NCBI RefSeq assembly: GCF_037153975.1
Contig: NZ_JBBAYJ010000001.1
Span: forward strand, 124,001 to 188,000
Direction: 5' to 3'
DNA: 64,000 nucleotides
Source of the DNA: Aquipuribacter sp. SD81
Lineage (GTDB): Bacteria; Actinomycetota; Actinomycetes; Actinomycetales; JBBAYJ01
The position numbers and the translations under genes were made by a program. How positions within the stretch are numbered: the stretch's first letter is position 1; every line of letters starts with the position of its first letter. The notes beneath the pieces were generated by a model. It saw only the letters and a list, made by a program, of their open reading frames with translations. It was not told where the DNA came from and searched no databases. This document shows, one piece after another, positions 6,162 to 15,134 of this stretch.

Positions 6162-8627
6162 ATGAGCACGCTCTTCGACCCCGTCGCCGACCTGCCGCAG
6201 GTCCCCGTCCTCGGCACGGTCCGGCAGCGCCACCCGAGCGGCGCCGCCCCGCGGCCCGACGTCGACGACCTGCTCGCGCAGCTCAACCCCGCCCAGCGCG
6301 AGGCCGTCACGCACACCGGCTCGCCGCTGCTCGTGGTCGCCGGCGCCGGCTCCGGCAAGACCCGCGTGCTCACGTACCGCATCGCCCACCTGCTCGCGGC
6401 GCGCGGGGTGCGGCCCGGCGAGGTGCTCGCCATCACGTTCACCAACAAGGCGGCCGCGGAGATGCGCGAGCGCGTCGAGGCGCTCGTCGGTCCGCGCGCG
6501 GAGCGGATGTGGGTCTCGACCTTCCACTCCGCCTCGGTGCGGATCCTCCGCTTCGAGGCGAAGCGCCTCGGTCTGCGGTCGAGCTTCTCGATCTACGACG
6601 CCGCCGACACCCAGCGCCTGGTCGGCATCACCGTCCGCGACCTCGACCTCGACCCCAAGCGGTACCCGGCCCGCGCGCTCGCGGCGCGGATGAGCAACCT
6701 CAAGAACGAGCTCGTCGACCCCGACGCGTACGCGGCGAAGGTCGCCGACGGCACCGCGGACGAGCTCGTGCTGCTCGACGTCTACCGCGGGTACACGCGG
6801 CGGCTGCAGCAGGCGAACGCGCTCGACTTCGACGACCTCATCATGCGGACCGTCGAGCTGTTCCAGACGTTCCCCGAGGTCGCCGAGCACTACCGGCGCC
6901 GGTTCCGCCACGTGCTCGTCGACGAGTACCAGGACACGAACCACGCGCAGTACACGCTGGTCCGCGAGCTGGTCGGCGGCTACGACAAGGAGCTGCCCGG
7001 GACCGACCGCGAGGCCGAGCACCACCCGACGCCGCCGACCGGGTCCGCCCCGCCCGTCGGCCCGAGCGAGCTGACGGTCGTCGGCGACGCCGACCAGTCG
7101 ATCTACGCGTTCCGCGGCGCGACGATCCGCAACATCGAGGAGTTCGAGGCGGACTACCCGGACGCCCACGTCGTCCTGCTCGAGCAGAACTACCGCTCGA
7201 CGCAGACCGTCCTCGACGCGGCCAACGCCGTCATCGCCCGCAACCCCAACCGCAAGGACAAGCGGTTGTTCACCGACGCGGGCGCGGGGGAGAAGATCGT
7301 CGGCTACGTCGCGGACTCCGAGCACGACGAGGCGGCCTTCGTCGTGGAGGAGATCGACCGGCTCCGCGACGAGCACGGCCTGTCCTACGGGGACGTCGCC
7401 GTGTTCTACCGGACCAACAACCAGTCCCGCGCGGTGGAGGAGGTGCTCGTCCGCACCGGCGTGCCGTACGTCGTCGTGGGCGGCACGCGGTTCTACGAGC
7501 GCCGCGAGGTCAAGGACGCGCTCGCGTACCTGCGGGCACTGAGCAACCCGGACGACTCCGTCAACCTGCGACGCGTGCTCAACGTGCCCAAGCGCGGCAT
7601 CGGCGACCGGGCCGAGGCGCTCGTCGCGGGCTTCGCCGAGTCGCAGGGGCTGTCCTTCGGTGCGGCTCTCGACCGTCTCGACGACGTGCCGGGCCTGGCC
7701 GCGCGCTCGTACAACGCCGTCGCGGGCTTCGTCGCGCTCATGGCCGAGCTGCGCGCGCTCGTCGCCGAGGGCGCGGCCGTCGCCACCGTGCTGCAGGCGG
7801 CGCTGGACCGGACCGGCTACCTCACCGAGCTGAGGACCAGCCGCGACCCGCAGGACGAGGGCCGGCTCGACAACCTGTCGGAGCTCGTCGGCGTCGCGGA
7901 GGAGTACGACGCCGGCAACCCCGACGGCACGCTCGCGGAGTTCCTCGAGCGCACCTCGCTCGTCGCCGACAGCGACGACATCCCCGACGCGCCCGAGGCG
8001 GCCGACGAGCGCGACCGCGGCAGCGTCACCCTCATGACGCTGCACACGGCGAAGGGCCTGGAGTTCCCGGTCGTCTTCCTCACCGGCATGGAGGACGGCA
8101 CGTTCCCCCACATGCGCAGCCTCGACGATCCGCTCGGGATCGCCGAGGAGCGGCGCCTCGCCTACGTCGGCATCACGCGCGCGCGGCAGCGGCTGTACCT
8201 CTCCCGCGCCGGCGTCCGCAGCGCGTGGGGCCAGCCGCAGTACCTGCCGGCCAGCCGCTTCCTCGAGGAGGTGCCGAAGGCGCTCGTCGAGTGGCGGCGC
8301 ACCCAGTCCGCGGTCGACACGGCGGGCACCGGGTGGGGCGGGCGCGGCTCCGGCTTCGGCTCCGGCGGGTCCGACGACGGCTTCGGCCGCGGTCGCGCGA
8401 TGACGCCCGCGATGGCGCGGGTCGCGATGCGGCCCGGGGTGCGGACGGCCGGCACGCGCGAGGTCGTCCACCTCGAGCCGGGCGACCGGGTCAGCCACGA
8501 CTCCTTCGGCCTCGGCTCCGTCGTCCGCGTGGACGGGGCGGGCGACAAGGCCGTCGCGACGATCGACTTCCGCGACCTCGGCGAGAAGAAGCTGCTGCTG
8601 CGCTACGCGCCGGTCGAGAAGCTCTAG
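6162..8627 (+). CDS. pcrA: ATP-dependent DNA helicase PcrA/UvrD
   Basis: This superfamily 1A 3'-5' helicase acts in nucleotide excision repair and in clearing blocked forks and transcription complexes. The 821-residue protein has the Q-motif region LNPAQREAV (about 41-49), Walker A AGAGSGKT (60-67), motif Ia TFTNKAAAEM, Walker B VDEYQDTN (253-260), motif III VVGDADQSIYAFRGA, motif IV QNYRSTQ, motif V VTLMTLHTAKGLEFPVVF and motif VI EERRLAYVGITRAR. A Gly/Arg-rich linker precedes a C-terminal Tudor-like domain (GDRVSHDSFGLGSVV) that in PcrA binds RNA polymerase. A longer frame begins at 6114, but the ATG at 6162 fits the TAGGCT box and removes an Arg-rich stretch. Confidence 0.96.
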   Translation: MSTLFDPVADLPQVPVLGTVRQRHPSGAAPRPDVDDLLAQLNPAQREAVTHTGSPLLVVAGAGSGKTRVLTYRIAHLLAARGVRPGEVLAITFTNKAAAEMRERVEALVGPRAERMWVSTFHSASVRILRFEAKRLGLRSSFSIYDAADTQRLVGITVRDLDLDPKRYPARALAARMSNLKNELVDPDAYAAKVADGTADELVLLDVYRGYTRRLQQANALDFDDLIMRTVELFQTFPEVAEHYRRRFRHVLVDEYQDTNHAQYTLVRELVGGYDKELPGTDREAEHHPTPPTGSAPPVGPSELTVVGDADQSIYAFRGATIRNIEEFEADYPDAHVVLLEQNYRSTQTVLDAANAVIARNPNRKDKRLFTDAGAGEKIVGYVADSEHDEAAFVVEEIDRLRDEHGLSYGDVAVFYRTNNQSRAVEEVLVRTGVPYVVVGGTRFYERREVKDALAYLRALSNPDDSVNLRRVLNVPKRGIGDRAEALVAGFAESQGLSFGAALDRLDDVPGLAARSYNAVAGFVALMAELRALVAEGAAVATVLQAALDRTGYLTELRTSRDPQDEGRLDNLSELVGVAEEYDAGNPDGTLAEFLERTSLVADSDDIPDAPEAADERDRGSVTLMTLHTAKGLEFPVVFLTGMEDGTFPHMRSLDDPLGIAEERRLAYVGITRARQRLYLSRAGVRSAWGQPQYLPASRFLEEVPKALVEWRRTQSAVDTAGTGWGGRGSGFGSGGSDDGFGRGRAMTPAMARVAMRPGVRTAGTREVVHLEPGDRVSHDSFGLGSVVRVDGAGDKAVATIDFRDLGEKKLLLRYAPVEKL

Positions 8628-8641
8628 CCGCGACTCGCGGC
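8627..8641. terminator. Short hairpin at the pcrA stop
   Basis: GCCGCG-ACT-CGCGGC begins in the last base of the pcrA stop codon. It separates pcrA from the convergent lipase-like gene, whose stop is only 10 bp further on. Confidence 0.4.
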
Positions 8642-8650
8642 ACGTGCGCG

Positions 8651-9451
8651 TCAGGCGCCGTCGGCGACGGCGTCCGCGAGCAGGCCCACCGAGGCGGGGT
8701 GGATCGCGAGGCTCATGTGCCCGATGTCCGGCAGCACGGTGTGCTCGGCCGGCAGGTCGGGGTGGGCGAGCAGCGACGACGTCCTCGGCAGGATGACGTG
8801 GTCGATGCCCGACGCGAGGCAGACGAACCGGGTCCGGACCCCGGGTGCCGGCTCGTCGAGCTCGGCGTAGAGGTCGCTGCGCGGCCGCAGCTGTCGGCCG
8901 AGCCGCGTCGGCAGCAGGTGCGCCGTCCGCGTGCCGTGGTGCGGGGTGCCGGCGGTCGCGAGCGTGCGCACGTGCTCGTGCCCGCCGAGACGCTGCACGT
9001 AGTAGCGGGCGATGAGCCCACCGAGGGAGTGCGCGACCACGTCGACGCCCCGGGAGCCCGCGAGCGCCTCGACGTGGCGGCCGAGGTCCGCCGCGACCGC
9101 TCGCACGTCGTCGCGCTCGGGGGAGTAGTCCACCGCCACCACGTGGTCGTGCCCGCGGCGGGCGAGCTCGGCGCGCACCGCCGGGAACAGCGACGGGTTG
9201 TCGCCGATGCCGTGGACGAGGACGACCGGCCGGTCCGGCTCGGTGTCGCCCGCGCCCTGCCGCGGGACGACGAGGGGGTGCTCGCCGTCCGGCGCCGGGT
9301 CGGCGAGGCTCAGCGCGGAGCCGCTGCTGCCGAGCAGGCGCAGCGGCACCTGCACGGGCCACGTGAGGGCGTGGGCGCCGTTCCACACGACCTCCAGCGC
9401 GGCACCGAGGCCGCGGTGGGTCCGCCGGGGCAGGTGGCCGCCCGCCCACAC
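8651..9451 (-). CDS. Alpha/beta hydrolase, lipase-like
   Basis: The protein has 266 residues. It has the oxyanion region PVVLVHGIGDNPS, the nucleophile elbow VVAHSLGGLIARYYVQ (AHSLGG, a GxSxG variant), the downstream TAGTPHHGT typical of bacterial triacylglycerol lipases, and a late catalytic His in LPDIGHMSLAIHP. There is no cleavable signal peptide, so a cytoplasmic esterase/lipase is likely. It starts at a GTG 28 bp after the stop of the cobalamin-binding gene on the same strand, so the two are probably co-transcribed. The natural ester substrate is unknown. Confidence 0.8.
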   Translation of the reverse strand: MWAGGHLPRRTHRGLGAALEVVWNGAHALTWPVQVPLRLLGSSGSALSLADPAPDGEHPLVVPRQGAGDTEPDRPVVLVHGIGDNPSLFPAVRAELARRGHDHVVAVDYSPERDDVRAVAADLGRHVEALAGSRGVDVVAHSLGGLIARYYVQRLGGHEHVRTLATAGTPHHGTRTAHLLPTRLGRQLRPRSDLYAELDEPAPGVRTRFVCLASGIDHVILPRTSSLLAHPDLPAEHTVLPDIGHMSLAIHPASVGLLADAVADGA

Positions 9452-9479
9452 GCCGGGGCGCGGGGCGTCGTCCGGGCGC

Positions 9480-9920
9480 TCAGACGTTCTCCCTCACCCA
9501 CTCCACGATCGTCGCCATCGGCGTCCCGGGCGTGAACACCATCGCGACGCCCTTCTCCTGCAGCAGCGGGATGTCCTCGTCGGGGATGATCCCGCCCCCG
9601 AACACGACGACGTCGTCGGCGCCCTGCTCGCGCAGCAGCTCGACGACGCGCGGGAACAGCGTCATGTGCGCCCCGGACAGGATCGAGAGGCCGACCGCGT
9701 CCGCGTCCTCCTGCACGACGGCCGCGACGACCTGCTCGGGCGTCTGGTGCAGGCCCGTGTAGACGACCTCGACGCCCGCGTCCCGCAGCGCGCGGGCGAC
9801 GACCTTGGCCCCGCGGTCGTGCCCGTCGAGCCCCGGTTTGGCGATGACCACGCGCGGGGGCGCCTCGCGCTCGCCGTCCTCGGTCCCGCTGCCCCGTGCC
9901 GTCGTCGCCACGTCGTCCAC
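9480..9920 (-). CDS. Stand-alone cobalamin-binding subunit of methylmalonyl-CoA mutase type
   Basis: The protein has 146 residues and corresponds to the C-terminal B12 domain of acyl-CoA mutases. It has the DxHxxG signature as D32-G33-H34-D35-R36-G37 ([12 protein letters not shown]), where the His is the lower axial cobalt ligand. It also has the SILSGAH motif and [11 protein letters not shown] typical of the fold. In archaeal-type split mutases this subunit pairs with a separate large subunit. The only candidate here is the truncated gene at 63596, about 54 kb away. The preceding 20 residues are polar and poorly conserved. A TAGTCT -10 box ends 6 nt before the GTG. Confidence 0.9.
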   Translation of the reverse strand: MDDVATTARGSGTEDGEREAPPRVVIAKPGLDGHDRGAKVVARALRDAGVEVVYTGLHQTPEQVVAAVVQEDADAVGLSILSGAHMTLFPRVVELLREQGADDVVVFGGGIIPDEDIPLLQEKGVAMVFTPGTPMATIVEWVRENV

Positions 9921-9926
9921 GTCCTG

Positions 9927-9932
9927 AGACTA
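9927..9932 (-). promoter_or_regulatory. -10 box TAGTCT for the B12-subunit gene
   Basis: On the minus strand TAGTCT ends 6 nt before the GTG at 9920, giving a predicted leaderless transcript that would also cover the lipase-like gene. Confidence 0.5.
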
Positions 9933-9995
9933 ACCGTCCTCGGCTGCCCCGGGAACGGCGCGGACGACGGCGCCGCAGGCCATCGACCGGCATCA

Positions 9996-10024
9996 CCTAG
10001 TACTTGTCATAGCCAAGTACTAGG
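9996..10024. promoter_or_regulatory. PadR-type operator, perfect 11-bp inverted repeat
   Basis: CCTAGTACTTG (9996-10006) and CAAGTACTAGG (10014-10024) form a perfect inverted repeat around a 7-nt spacer. It is AT-richer than its surroundings and lies 15 bp before the padR-like gene. A TTGTCA (10004-10009) inside the dyad could be a -35 element, so a bound dimer would block the promoter. Autoregulation is the usual arrangement for PadR proteins; here it is inferred. Confidence 0.75.
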
Positions 10025-10039
10025 CATAACCTCCTCGAC

Positions 10040-10414
10040 ATGGAGCCGCCGGAGCCGCAGATGCTGAAGGGCGCGCTGACCCTCCTGCTGCTCTCGCTGC
10101 TGGCCGAGGAGGAGGACTACGGCTACGCGGTCGTCCAGCGCCTCCGGGCCGCCGGCCTGGACGGTGCAGGAGAGGGCTCCGTCTACCCGGCGCTCGCCCG
10201 TCTCGAGAGTCGGCAGCTCCTCGAGGCCCGTCTGGTGCCGCAGGGTCGCGGGCCGGCTCGGCGCTACTACCGCGTCTCCCCGGCCGGGCTCGCCGAGCTC
10301 GACCGGCTCCGGCGCTCGTGGCGGGCGGTGACGGCCGTCGTCGCGACGGTCGACGCGCCCGCCCTGGCGCCGCGCCCCCACGCCACCACCGCCCCGACCG
10401 GGAGGACCGCATGA
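10040..10414 (+). CDS. PadR family transcriptional regulator
   Basis: The protein has 124 residues. The winged helix-turn-helix follows the family pattern: MLKGALTLLLLSLLAEEEDYGYAVVQRL, then GSVYPALARLESRQLLEARLV with the recognition helix, then the wing ARRYYRVSPAGLAEL. The C-terminal tail is Ala/Pro/Thr-rich and short, as in the small PadR-s2 type. The gene overlaps the next one (ATGA). PadR genes are often paired with a membrane protein carrying an HAAS-like segment, as here. The strong dyad upstream is its likely operator. The inducing signal is unknown. Confidence 0.88.
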   Translation: MEPPEPQMLKGALTLLLLSLLAEEEDYGYAVVQRLRAAGLDGAGEGSVYPALARLESRQLLEARLVPQGRGPARRYYRVSPAGLAELDRLRRSWRAVTAVVATVDAPALAPRPHATTAPTGRTA

Positions 10415-11004
10415 GCAGACCGGATCGCACCGCACCACCCCTGCGGGGTGGCGCCGCAGCCGGCAGGCCGGCCCACGACCGGACGGGCGGAGCCGCCTGG
10501 GGACCGCGCGAGCGCCTGCTCGTGGGCGTGGCCGTCCTCCGCCTCGAGTGGTGGCTGGAGTGGTACGGCGTCCGCTCCGCGACGAGCCGGGCCATGCGCC
10601 ACGAGCTGCGGGCCAACCTCCGTGCCGCCCACGACGCCGGGACGGACGTCCGGGAGGCGCTGCGGGACACCGGCAGCCTGCAGGACCTCGCCCGCGCGGC
10701 GGTCGAGGAGGGCCGCCGCTTCCACTGGGAGCGGGGCCTCGTCGTCGGCACGGTGGTCGCGGCGGCGGCCCTCGTCGGCCACCTCGTGCTCGCCGTCACC
10801 TTCGCCGGCGGTCTCCTCGCGGCCGGCGGCGGGAGCGGGACGCTGCTCAGCTCGCGGGTCGAGACCACGAGCACGGGCGACGCCCTCAGCGTCGGCCTCG
10901 TCGTGCCGTGGTATCCGCTGGCGCTCGGCGTCCTCGCCTTCCTGCTCGCCTCCCGGCCGTGGCGGCTGCTCCGCCGCCGACCCGGACCGTCCGTCGACGT
11001 GTGA
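10411..11004 (+). CDS. PadR-partner membrane protein with HAAS-like segment
   Basis: The protein has 197 residues and starts at the ATG overlapping the padR stop, with GGAGG 5 nt upstream. An amphipathic helical stretch (HELRANLRAAHDAGTDVREALRDTGSLQDLARAAVEEG, about residues 59-96) resembles the HAAS domain, which in other bacteria sits in membrane proteins encoded beside PadR repressors. Two membrane helices follow (about 109-135 and 162-184). It is probably co-expressed with and functionally tied to the PadR protein. The specific role is unknown. Confidence 0.7.
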   Translation: MSRPDRTAPPLRGGAAAGRPAHDRTGGAAWGPRERLLVGVAVLRLEWWLEWYGVRSATSRAMRHELRANLRAAHDAGTDVREALRDTGSLQDLARAAVEEGRRFHWERGLVVGTVVAAAALVGHLVLAVTFAGGLLAAGGGSGTLLSSRVETTSTGDALSVGLVVPWYPLALGVLAFLLASRPWRLLRRRPGPSVDV

Positions 11005-11136
11005 CGACCGTCTCCCGCAGCAGCGGGGCGCGGGAGCGGGGCGACCGGAGCCCGGCGATAGGGTGCTCCCGGCCGCAGCGGCCCCGCCGCGCCGGCCACC
11101 CCCGCAGGCTTGCCGACCCGAGGACGTGACGCTGAC

Positions 11137-12309
11137 GTGGACCTGTACGAGTACCAGGCACGCGACCTGTTCGAGCAGCACGGTGTGCCCGTGCTCGCCG
11201 GCGCGGTCGCCACGACGCCGGAGGAGGCCCGCGCCGCCGCCGAGCGCATGGGTGGGGTCACGGTCGTCAAGGCGCAGGTCAAGACGGGCGGGCGCGGCAA
11301 GGCCGGCGGCGTCAAGGTCGCCCGCAGCGCCGACGAGGCCGAGGAGCACGCGCGCGCGATCCTCGGCATGGACATCAAGGGCCACACCGTCCACCGGGTG
11401 ATGGTCGCCGCGGGTGCGGACATCGCCGAGGAGTACTACGTCTCCTTCCTCCTCGACCGCTCCAACCGCACCTTCCTCGCCATGGCGAGCAAGGAGGGCG
11501 GCGTCGAGATCGAGACCCTCGCCGTCGAGCGGCCCGAGGCGCTCGCGCGCGTCCCCGTCGACGCGATCGCGGGCGTCGACGCGGACAAGGCGGCCGAGAT
11601 CGCGGCGGCCGCCGGGTTCACCGGCGAGCGCGCCGAGCAGGTCGCCGACGTCCTGCAGCAGCTGTGGACGGTCTTCGTCGAGGAGGACGCGACGCTCGTC
11701 GAGGTCAACCCGCTCGTCGCCACCGGCGACGGCCGCGTCGTCGCCCTCGACGGCAAGGTGACGCTCGACGAGAACGCCGGCTTCCGCCACCCGGCCCACG
11801 CCGACCTCGTCGACTCCTCCGCCGTCGACCCGCTCGAGCAGGCGGCCAAGGAGAAGGACCTCAACTACGTCAAGCTCGACGGCTCCGTCGGCATCATCGG
11901 CAACGGCGCGGGCCTCGTCATGAGCACCCTCGACGTCGTCGCGCAGGCCGGCGAGCGCCACGGCGGCGCCAAGCCCGCGAACTTCCTCGACATCGGCGGC
12001 GGCGCGTCCGCGGAGGTCATGGCCAACGGCCTGGAGATCATCATCTCCGACCCGCAGGTGAGGAGCGTCTTCGTCAACGTCTTCGGCGGCATCACCGCCT
12101 GCGACGCGGTCGCCAACGGCATCGTGAGCGCCTTCGAGCTGCTCGGCTCGCGCGGCGAGGACGTCTCCGTGCCGCTCGTGGTCCGCCTCGACGGCAACAA
12201 CGCCGAGGAGGGCCGGCGCATCCTCACCGAGGCCGGTCTCGCCGGCGTCGAGCAGGTGGACACGATGGACGGCGCGGCCGACCGCGCCGCCCAGCTGGCA
12301 GCGAGCTGA
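11137..12309 (+). CDS. sucC: Succinyl-CoA synthetase, beta subunit
   Basis: SucC carries the ATP-grasp nucleotide-binding part and joins SucD to convert succinyl-CoA, ADP or GDP and phosphate to succinate, nucleoside triphosphate and CoA. The 390-residue protein starts [19 protein letters not shown]. It has the nucleotide-loop region [18 protein letters not shown], the metal-binding EVNPLV, the substrate loop [12 protein letters not shown] and the C-terminal [13 protein letters not shown]. The GTG at 11137 gives the canonical N-terminus. A TAGGGT box at 11059-11064 would give a leader of about 70 nt. It is followed 19 bp later by sucD. Confidence 0.97.
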   Translation: MDLYEYQARDLFEQHGVPVLAGAVATTPEEARAAAERMGGVTVVKAQVKTGGRGKAGGVKVARSADEAEEHARAILGMDIKGHTVHRVMVAAGADIAEEYYVSFLLDRSNRTFLAMASKEGGVEIETLAVERPEALARVPVDAIAGVDADKAAEIAAAAGFTGERAEQVADVLQQLWTVFVEEDATLVEVNPLVATGDGRVVALDGKVTLDENAGFRHPAHADLVDSSAVDPLEQAAKEKDLNYVKLDGSVGIIGNGAGLVMSTLDVVAQAGERHGGAKPANFLDIGGGASAEVMANGLEIIISDPQVRSVFVNVFGGITACDAVANGIVSAFELLGSRGEDVSVPLVVRLDGNNAEEGRRILTEAGLAGVEQVDTMDGAADRAAQLAAS

Positions 12310-12328
12310 GAGGGCACCCGAGCACACC

Positions 12329-13228
12329 ATGGCGATCTTCCTGACCGACCAGAGCAAGGTCATCGTCCAGGGCATGACCGGCAGCGAGGGGCGCAAGCAC
12401 ACCCAGCGCATGCTCACCTCCGGCACCGCCGTCGTCGGGGGCGTGACGCCCGGCAAGGGCGGGCAGTCCGTCGACTTCACCGGCCCCGACGGCGGGGCGG
12501 TGCAGGTGCCCGTCTTCGACTCCGTCGCCGACGCGATGGCCGCCACCGGCGCCGACACCACCGTCATCTTCGTCCCGGCGAAGTTCACGAAGGGCGCGGC
12601 GCTCGAGGCGATCGAGGCGGGCATCCCCCTCGCCGTCGTCATCACCGAGGGCGTGCCCGTCAAGGACACCGCGGAGTTCTTCACCCGCGCCCAGCAGACC
12701 GGCACCACCCGGATCATCGGGCCGAACTGCCCCGGCCTCATCAGCCCCGGGCAGTCCAACGCCGGCATCATCCCCGCCGACATCACGACCGCGGGGAGCA
12801 TCGGCCTCGTGTCGAAGTCCGGCACCCTGACCTACCAGATGATGTACGAGCTGCGGGACCTCGGCTTCACCACGTGCGTCGGCATCGGCGGCGACCCCGT
12901 CATCGGCACCACGCACATCGACTGCCTCGAGGCGTTCGAGAACGACCCCGCCACCAAGGCGATCGTCATGATCGGCGAGATCGGCGGCGACGCCGAGGAG
13001 CGGGCCGCGGCCTACATCAAGGACCACGTCACGAAGCCCGTCGTCGGCTACGTCGCGGGGTTCACCGCGCCCGAGGGCAAGACGATGGGCCACGCCGGCG
13101 CGATCGTGTCCGGCTCCGCCGGCACCGCGGCCGCCAAGGCCGAGGCGCTGGAGGCCGTCGGCGTCCGCGTCGGGCGCACCCCGAGCGAGACCGCGCGGCT
13201 CATGCGGGAGGTCGTCGAGGCCCTCTGA
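12329..13228 (+). CDS. sucD: Succinyl-CoA synthetase, alpha subunit
   Basis: The protein has 299 residues and is the partner of SucC; it binds CoA and carries the transient phosphohistidine. Visible family features are [19 protein letters not shown], the CoA-contacting [28 protein letters not shown], and the phosphohistidine loop [12 protein letters not shown] with its active-site His. The ribosome site GAGAGGG lies upstream. It forms an operon with sucC and probably with the downstream DUF6350 gene. Confidence 0.97.
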   Translation: MAIFLTDQSKVIVQGMTGSEGRKHTQRMLTSGTAVVGGVTPGKGGQSVDFTGPDGGAVQVPVFDSVADAMAATGADTTVIFVPAKFTKGAALEAIEAGIPLAVVITEGVPVKDTAEFFTRAQQTGTTRIIGPNCPGLISPGQSNAGIIPADITTAGSIGLVSKSGTLTYQMMYELRDLGFTTCVGIGGDPVIGTTHIDCLEAFENDPATKAIVMIGEIGGDAEERAAAYIKDHVTKPVVGYVAGFTAPEGKTMGHAGAIVSGSAGTAAAKAEALEAVGVRVGRTPSETARLMREVVEAL

Positions 13229-13316
13229 CGGCCTGCGCACCACGGGCCCCGGCCCGGTCGGTCGCCGACGCGTGTCGGTCGACCACCGGACCGGGGCCTC
13301 GCAGCACCATGGGCCG

Positions 13317-14678
13317 GTGAGCAGCACCCGTTCGCCCGCCCGGCCCGTCGGACGACCGGCCGGACGCCCCGGCGTGCGACCCGGCACGTCGCGAACCGCC
13401 GGCGCCCGTCCCGCGTCCCCCGCTGCGGCCGCAGGCGGCGGCGGCTCGGGCGCGACCCGTGTGCCGCAGCCGGGGCTGTTCGCCGACGTCCGGGCCGCGC
13501 TCTCGCAGTCACTCGGTGCCGTCGCGCTCGGCGTCGTCGTGTGCGTCGCGCTCGTCGCGCTGGGGTGGGCGGGGGAGCCGCAGGCAGGCACCGGCTGGGT
13601 CGACACCCTCCGGGTCGGTGCGCTCGCGTGGCTGCTCGCCCACGCGGGCCGGCTCGAGGTCCACGGCGAGGTCGCGGCGTCGACGTCGCCCGCGGACCCC
13701 CTCGTCCCGGTCGTCGGCGTCGTGTCGCTGCCGGTCCTCGGTCTCGTCCTGCTCGCGGGTCTGCTGGCGGCGCAGGTCGGACGACGGCTGGCCGAGCGCA
13801 CGTGGCCCCTGCCCTCGCTGCTGCTCGTCGGGCTCGTCGCCGCTGTGCACGGCGGTGCGGCGTGGCTGCTGGCCACGACCGCCGGGCTCGCCGACGCCGA
13901 CCCGGTGCCCGCCGCGTGCGCGCTCGGCGCGGCCGCCGTCAGCGGGGCCGGTGCCCTCGTCGGGGCGGCCGACGTCCACGGCCCGGCTGTCGTCGACTCG
14001 CTGCCCCGCGTCGTCCGCTCCCAGCTGCAGCGGGTCCTGCCGGGCGCGGCCGTCGCCCTCACGGTGTGGCTCACGGCGGGCGCGCTGCTCGTCACCACCG
14101 GGCTCGTCCTCGACGTCAGCCAGGCGGTGGACGTCACCGGCCGGCTCGCCCCGGGCCCGCTCGGCGGCGCCGTCCTCGTCGTGCTGCAGGTGCTCCTGCT
14201 GCCGCTGCTCGTGGTGTGGGGCGCCGCGCTGCTCGCGGGTCCCGGGGTGGTGCTGGGGGAGGGCCGGATCGACCTGCAGGGCTCGACGGTCACCGACGCG
14301 CCCGCGCTGCCGCTGCTGGCCGCGCTGCCCGACGCCGGTGCGGCGCCGCTGTGGGCGTGGGGCGGCCCGCTCGTGCTCGTCCTCGCCGGTGGCCTCGCCG
14401 CGTGGCACGCCCATCGGCACACGAGCAGCACCGGCGCGACCGTGGCGGACCGGGTCGCCGACGCCGTGGCGGTGGCCGCCCTGGCCGGCACCGGCGCGCT
14501 TCTGCTCGCGCTCGTGGCGCGGGGCTCGTTCGGGCCGTGGGGACCGCTCGGCGCCGACCCGCTCGCCGTCTCGGCCTGCGTGACCGGCGGGGTGCTGCTG
14601 GGTGGGCTCGCGGTCGGCGCCGCCCTGCACCTGCTGTCGGGGCGGCCGCTGCTCAGGCGCCGAGCCGGGCGACCGTGA
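13317..14678 (+). CDS. DUF6350 family polytopic membrane protein
   Basis: The protein has 453 residues from the GTG at 13317. The first 60 residues are Arg/Pro/Ala-rich and cytoplasmic-like. The rest is a series of about ten hydrophobic helices with short loops. The position between sucD and purN is the conserved location of DUF6350 membrane proteins in actinobacteria, and composition and length agree. Function is unknown. The frame stays open to 13272, but the start at 13317 avoids an unsupported extension. The last 26 bp overlap the end of a convergent gene. Confidence 0.75.
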   Translation: MSSTRSPARPVGRPAGRPGVRPGTSRTAGARPASPAAAAGGGGSGATRVPQPGLFADVRAALSQSLGAVALGVVVCVALVALGWAGEPQAGTGWVDTLRVGALAWLLAHAGRLEVHGEVAASTSPADPLVPVVGVVSLPVLGLVLLAGLLAAQVGRRLAERTWPLPSLLLVGLVAAVHGGAAWLLATTAGLADADPVPAACALGAAAVSGAGALVGAADVHGPAVVDSLPRVVRSQLQRVLPGAAVALTVWLTAGALLVTTGLVLDVSQAVDVTGRLAPGPLGGAVLVVLQVLLLPLLVVWGAALLAGPGVVLGEGRIDLQGSTVTDAPALPLLAALPDAGAAPLWAWGGPLVLVLAGGLAAWHAHRHTSSTGATVADRVADAVAVAALAGTGALLLALVARGSFGPWGPLGADPLAVSACVTGGVLLGGLAVGAALHLLSGRPLLRRRAGRP

Positions 14679-15084
14679 GCTCGCGCAGCCGTTCCTGCAG
14701 CCGGTCGTCGCACGCCTGCTGTGCGGTCCTCGTGAGCGCTCCGGCCACGCACTCCCGGTGCTCGCCGACCACCGGGTAGAACGCGAGCATCAGCGCCTGC
14801 ACGGCGAGCAGCCCGACCGCCAGCGCGACGCCGAGCGCCACCATCGCGGTGCCGAACGGCCCCGCGCCCTCGTCGCCCGCGAGGCGTGCGCGCTTCAGCG
14901 CGCGCAGCGCGCGGACGCCCTGCACGAGGGCCAGCGCCGCGAACACCAGCCCCGCCAGCGCCCACGGCAGCTCCAGGCGGCGCGTCAGCTCCGCGCCGAG
15001 CAGCAGCAGGCCCATCTCCAGCGGCAGCCGCACGTGCGGCTTGGAGAAGGTGCCCGCCACCGTCCGGCCGCTCGTCGTCGCCAC
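14653..15084 (-). CDS. Small membrane protein between DUF6350 and purN
   Basis: The protein has 143 residues and starts with GTG. It has three or four hydrophobic segments (about 22-36, 39-58, 78-105) and a C-terminal charged tail with two Cys-containing stretches (HRECVAGALTRTAQQACDDRLQERLRELTV). The gene runs against its neighbours and overlaps the 3' end of the DUF6350 gene by 26 bp, tail to tail. Comparable genes occur at this place in other actinobacteria. I cannot give a function. Confidence 0.65.
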   Translation of the reverse strand: MATTSGRTVAGTFSKPHVRLPLEMGLLLLGAELTRRLELPWALAGLVFAALALVQGVRALRALKRARLAGDEGAGPFGTAMVALGVALAVGLLAVQALMLAFYPVVGEHRECVAGALTRTAQQACDDRLQERLRELTVARLGA

Positions 15085-15122
15085 CGGTCGATCGTCGCAG
15101 ACGGGCGCGACCCGGGCGCCAC

Positions 15123-15128
15123 TAGCCT
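15123..15128 (+). promoter_or_regulatory. -10 box TAGCCT for purN
   Basis: TAGCCT ends 6 nt before the purN GTG at 15135, the leaderless spacing. Confidence 0.5.
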
Positions 15129-15134
15129 GACGAG

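Noticed and set aside
5448-9449. A very long open frame (over 1300 codons) antisense to pcrA
   Set aside because: Its translation is dominated by Arg, Gly, Ala and Pro, it has no domain, and it mirrors the codon bias of pcrA and its neighbours.
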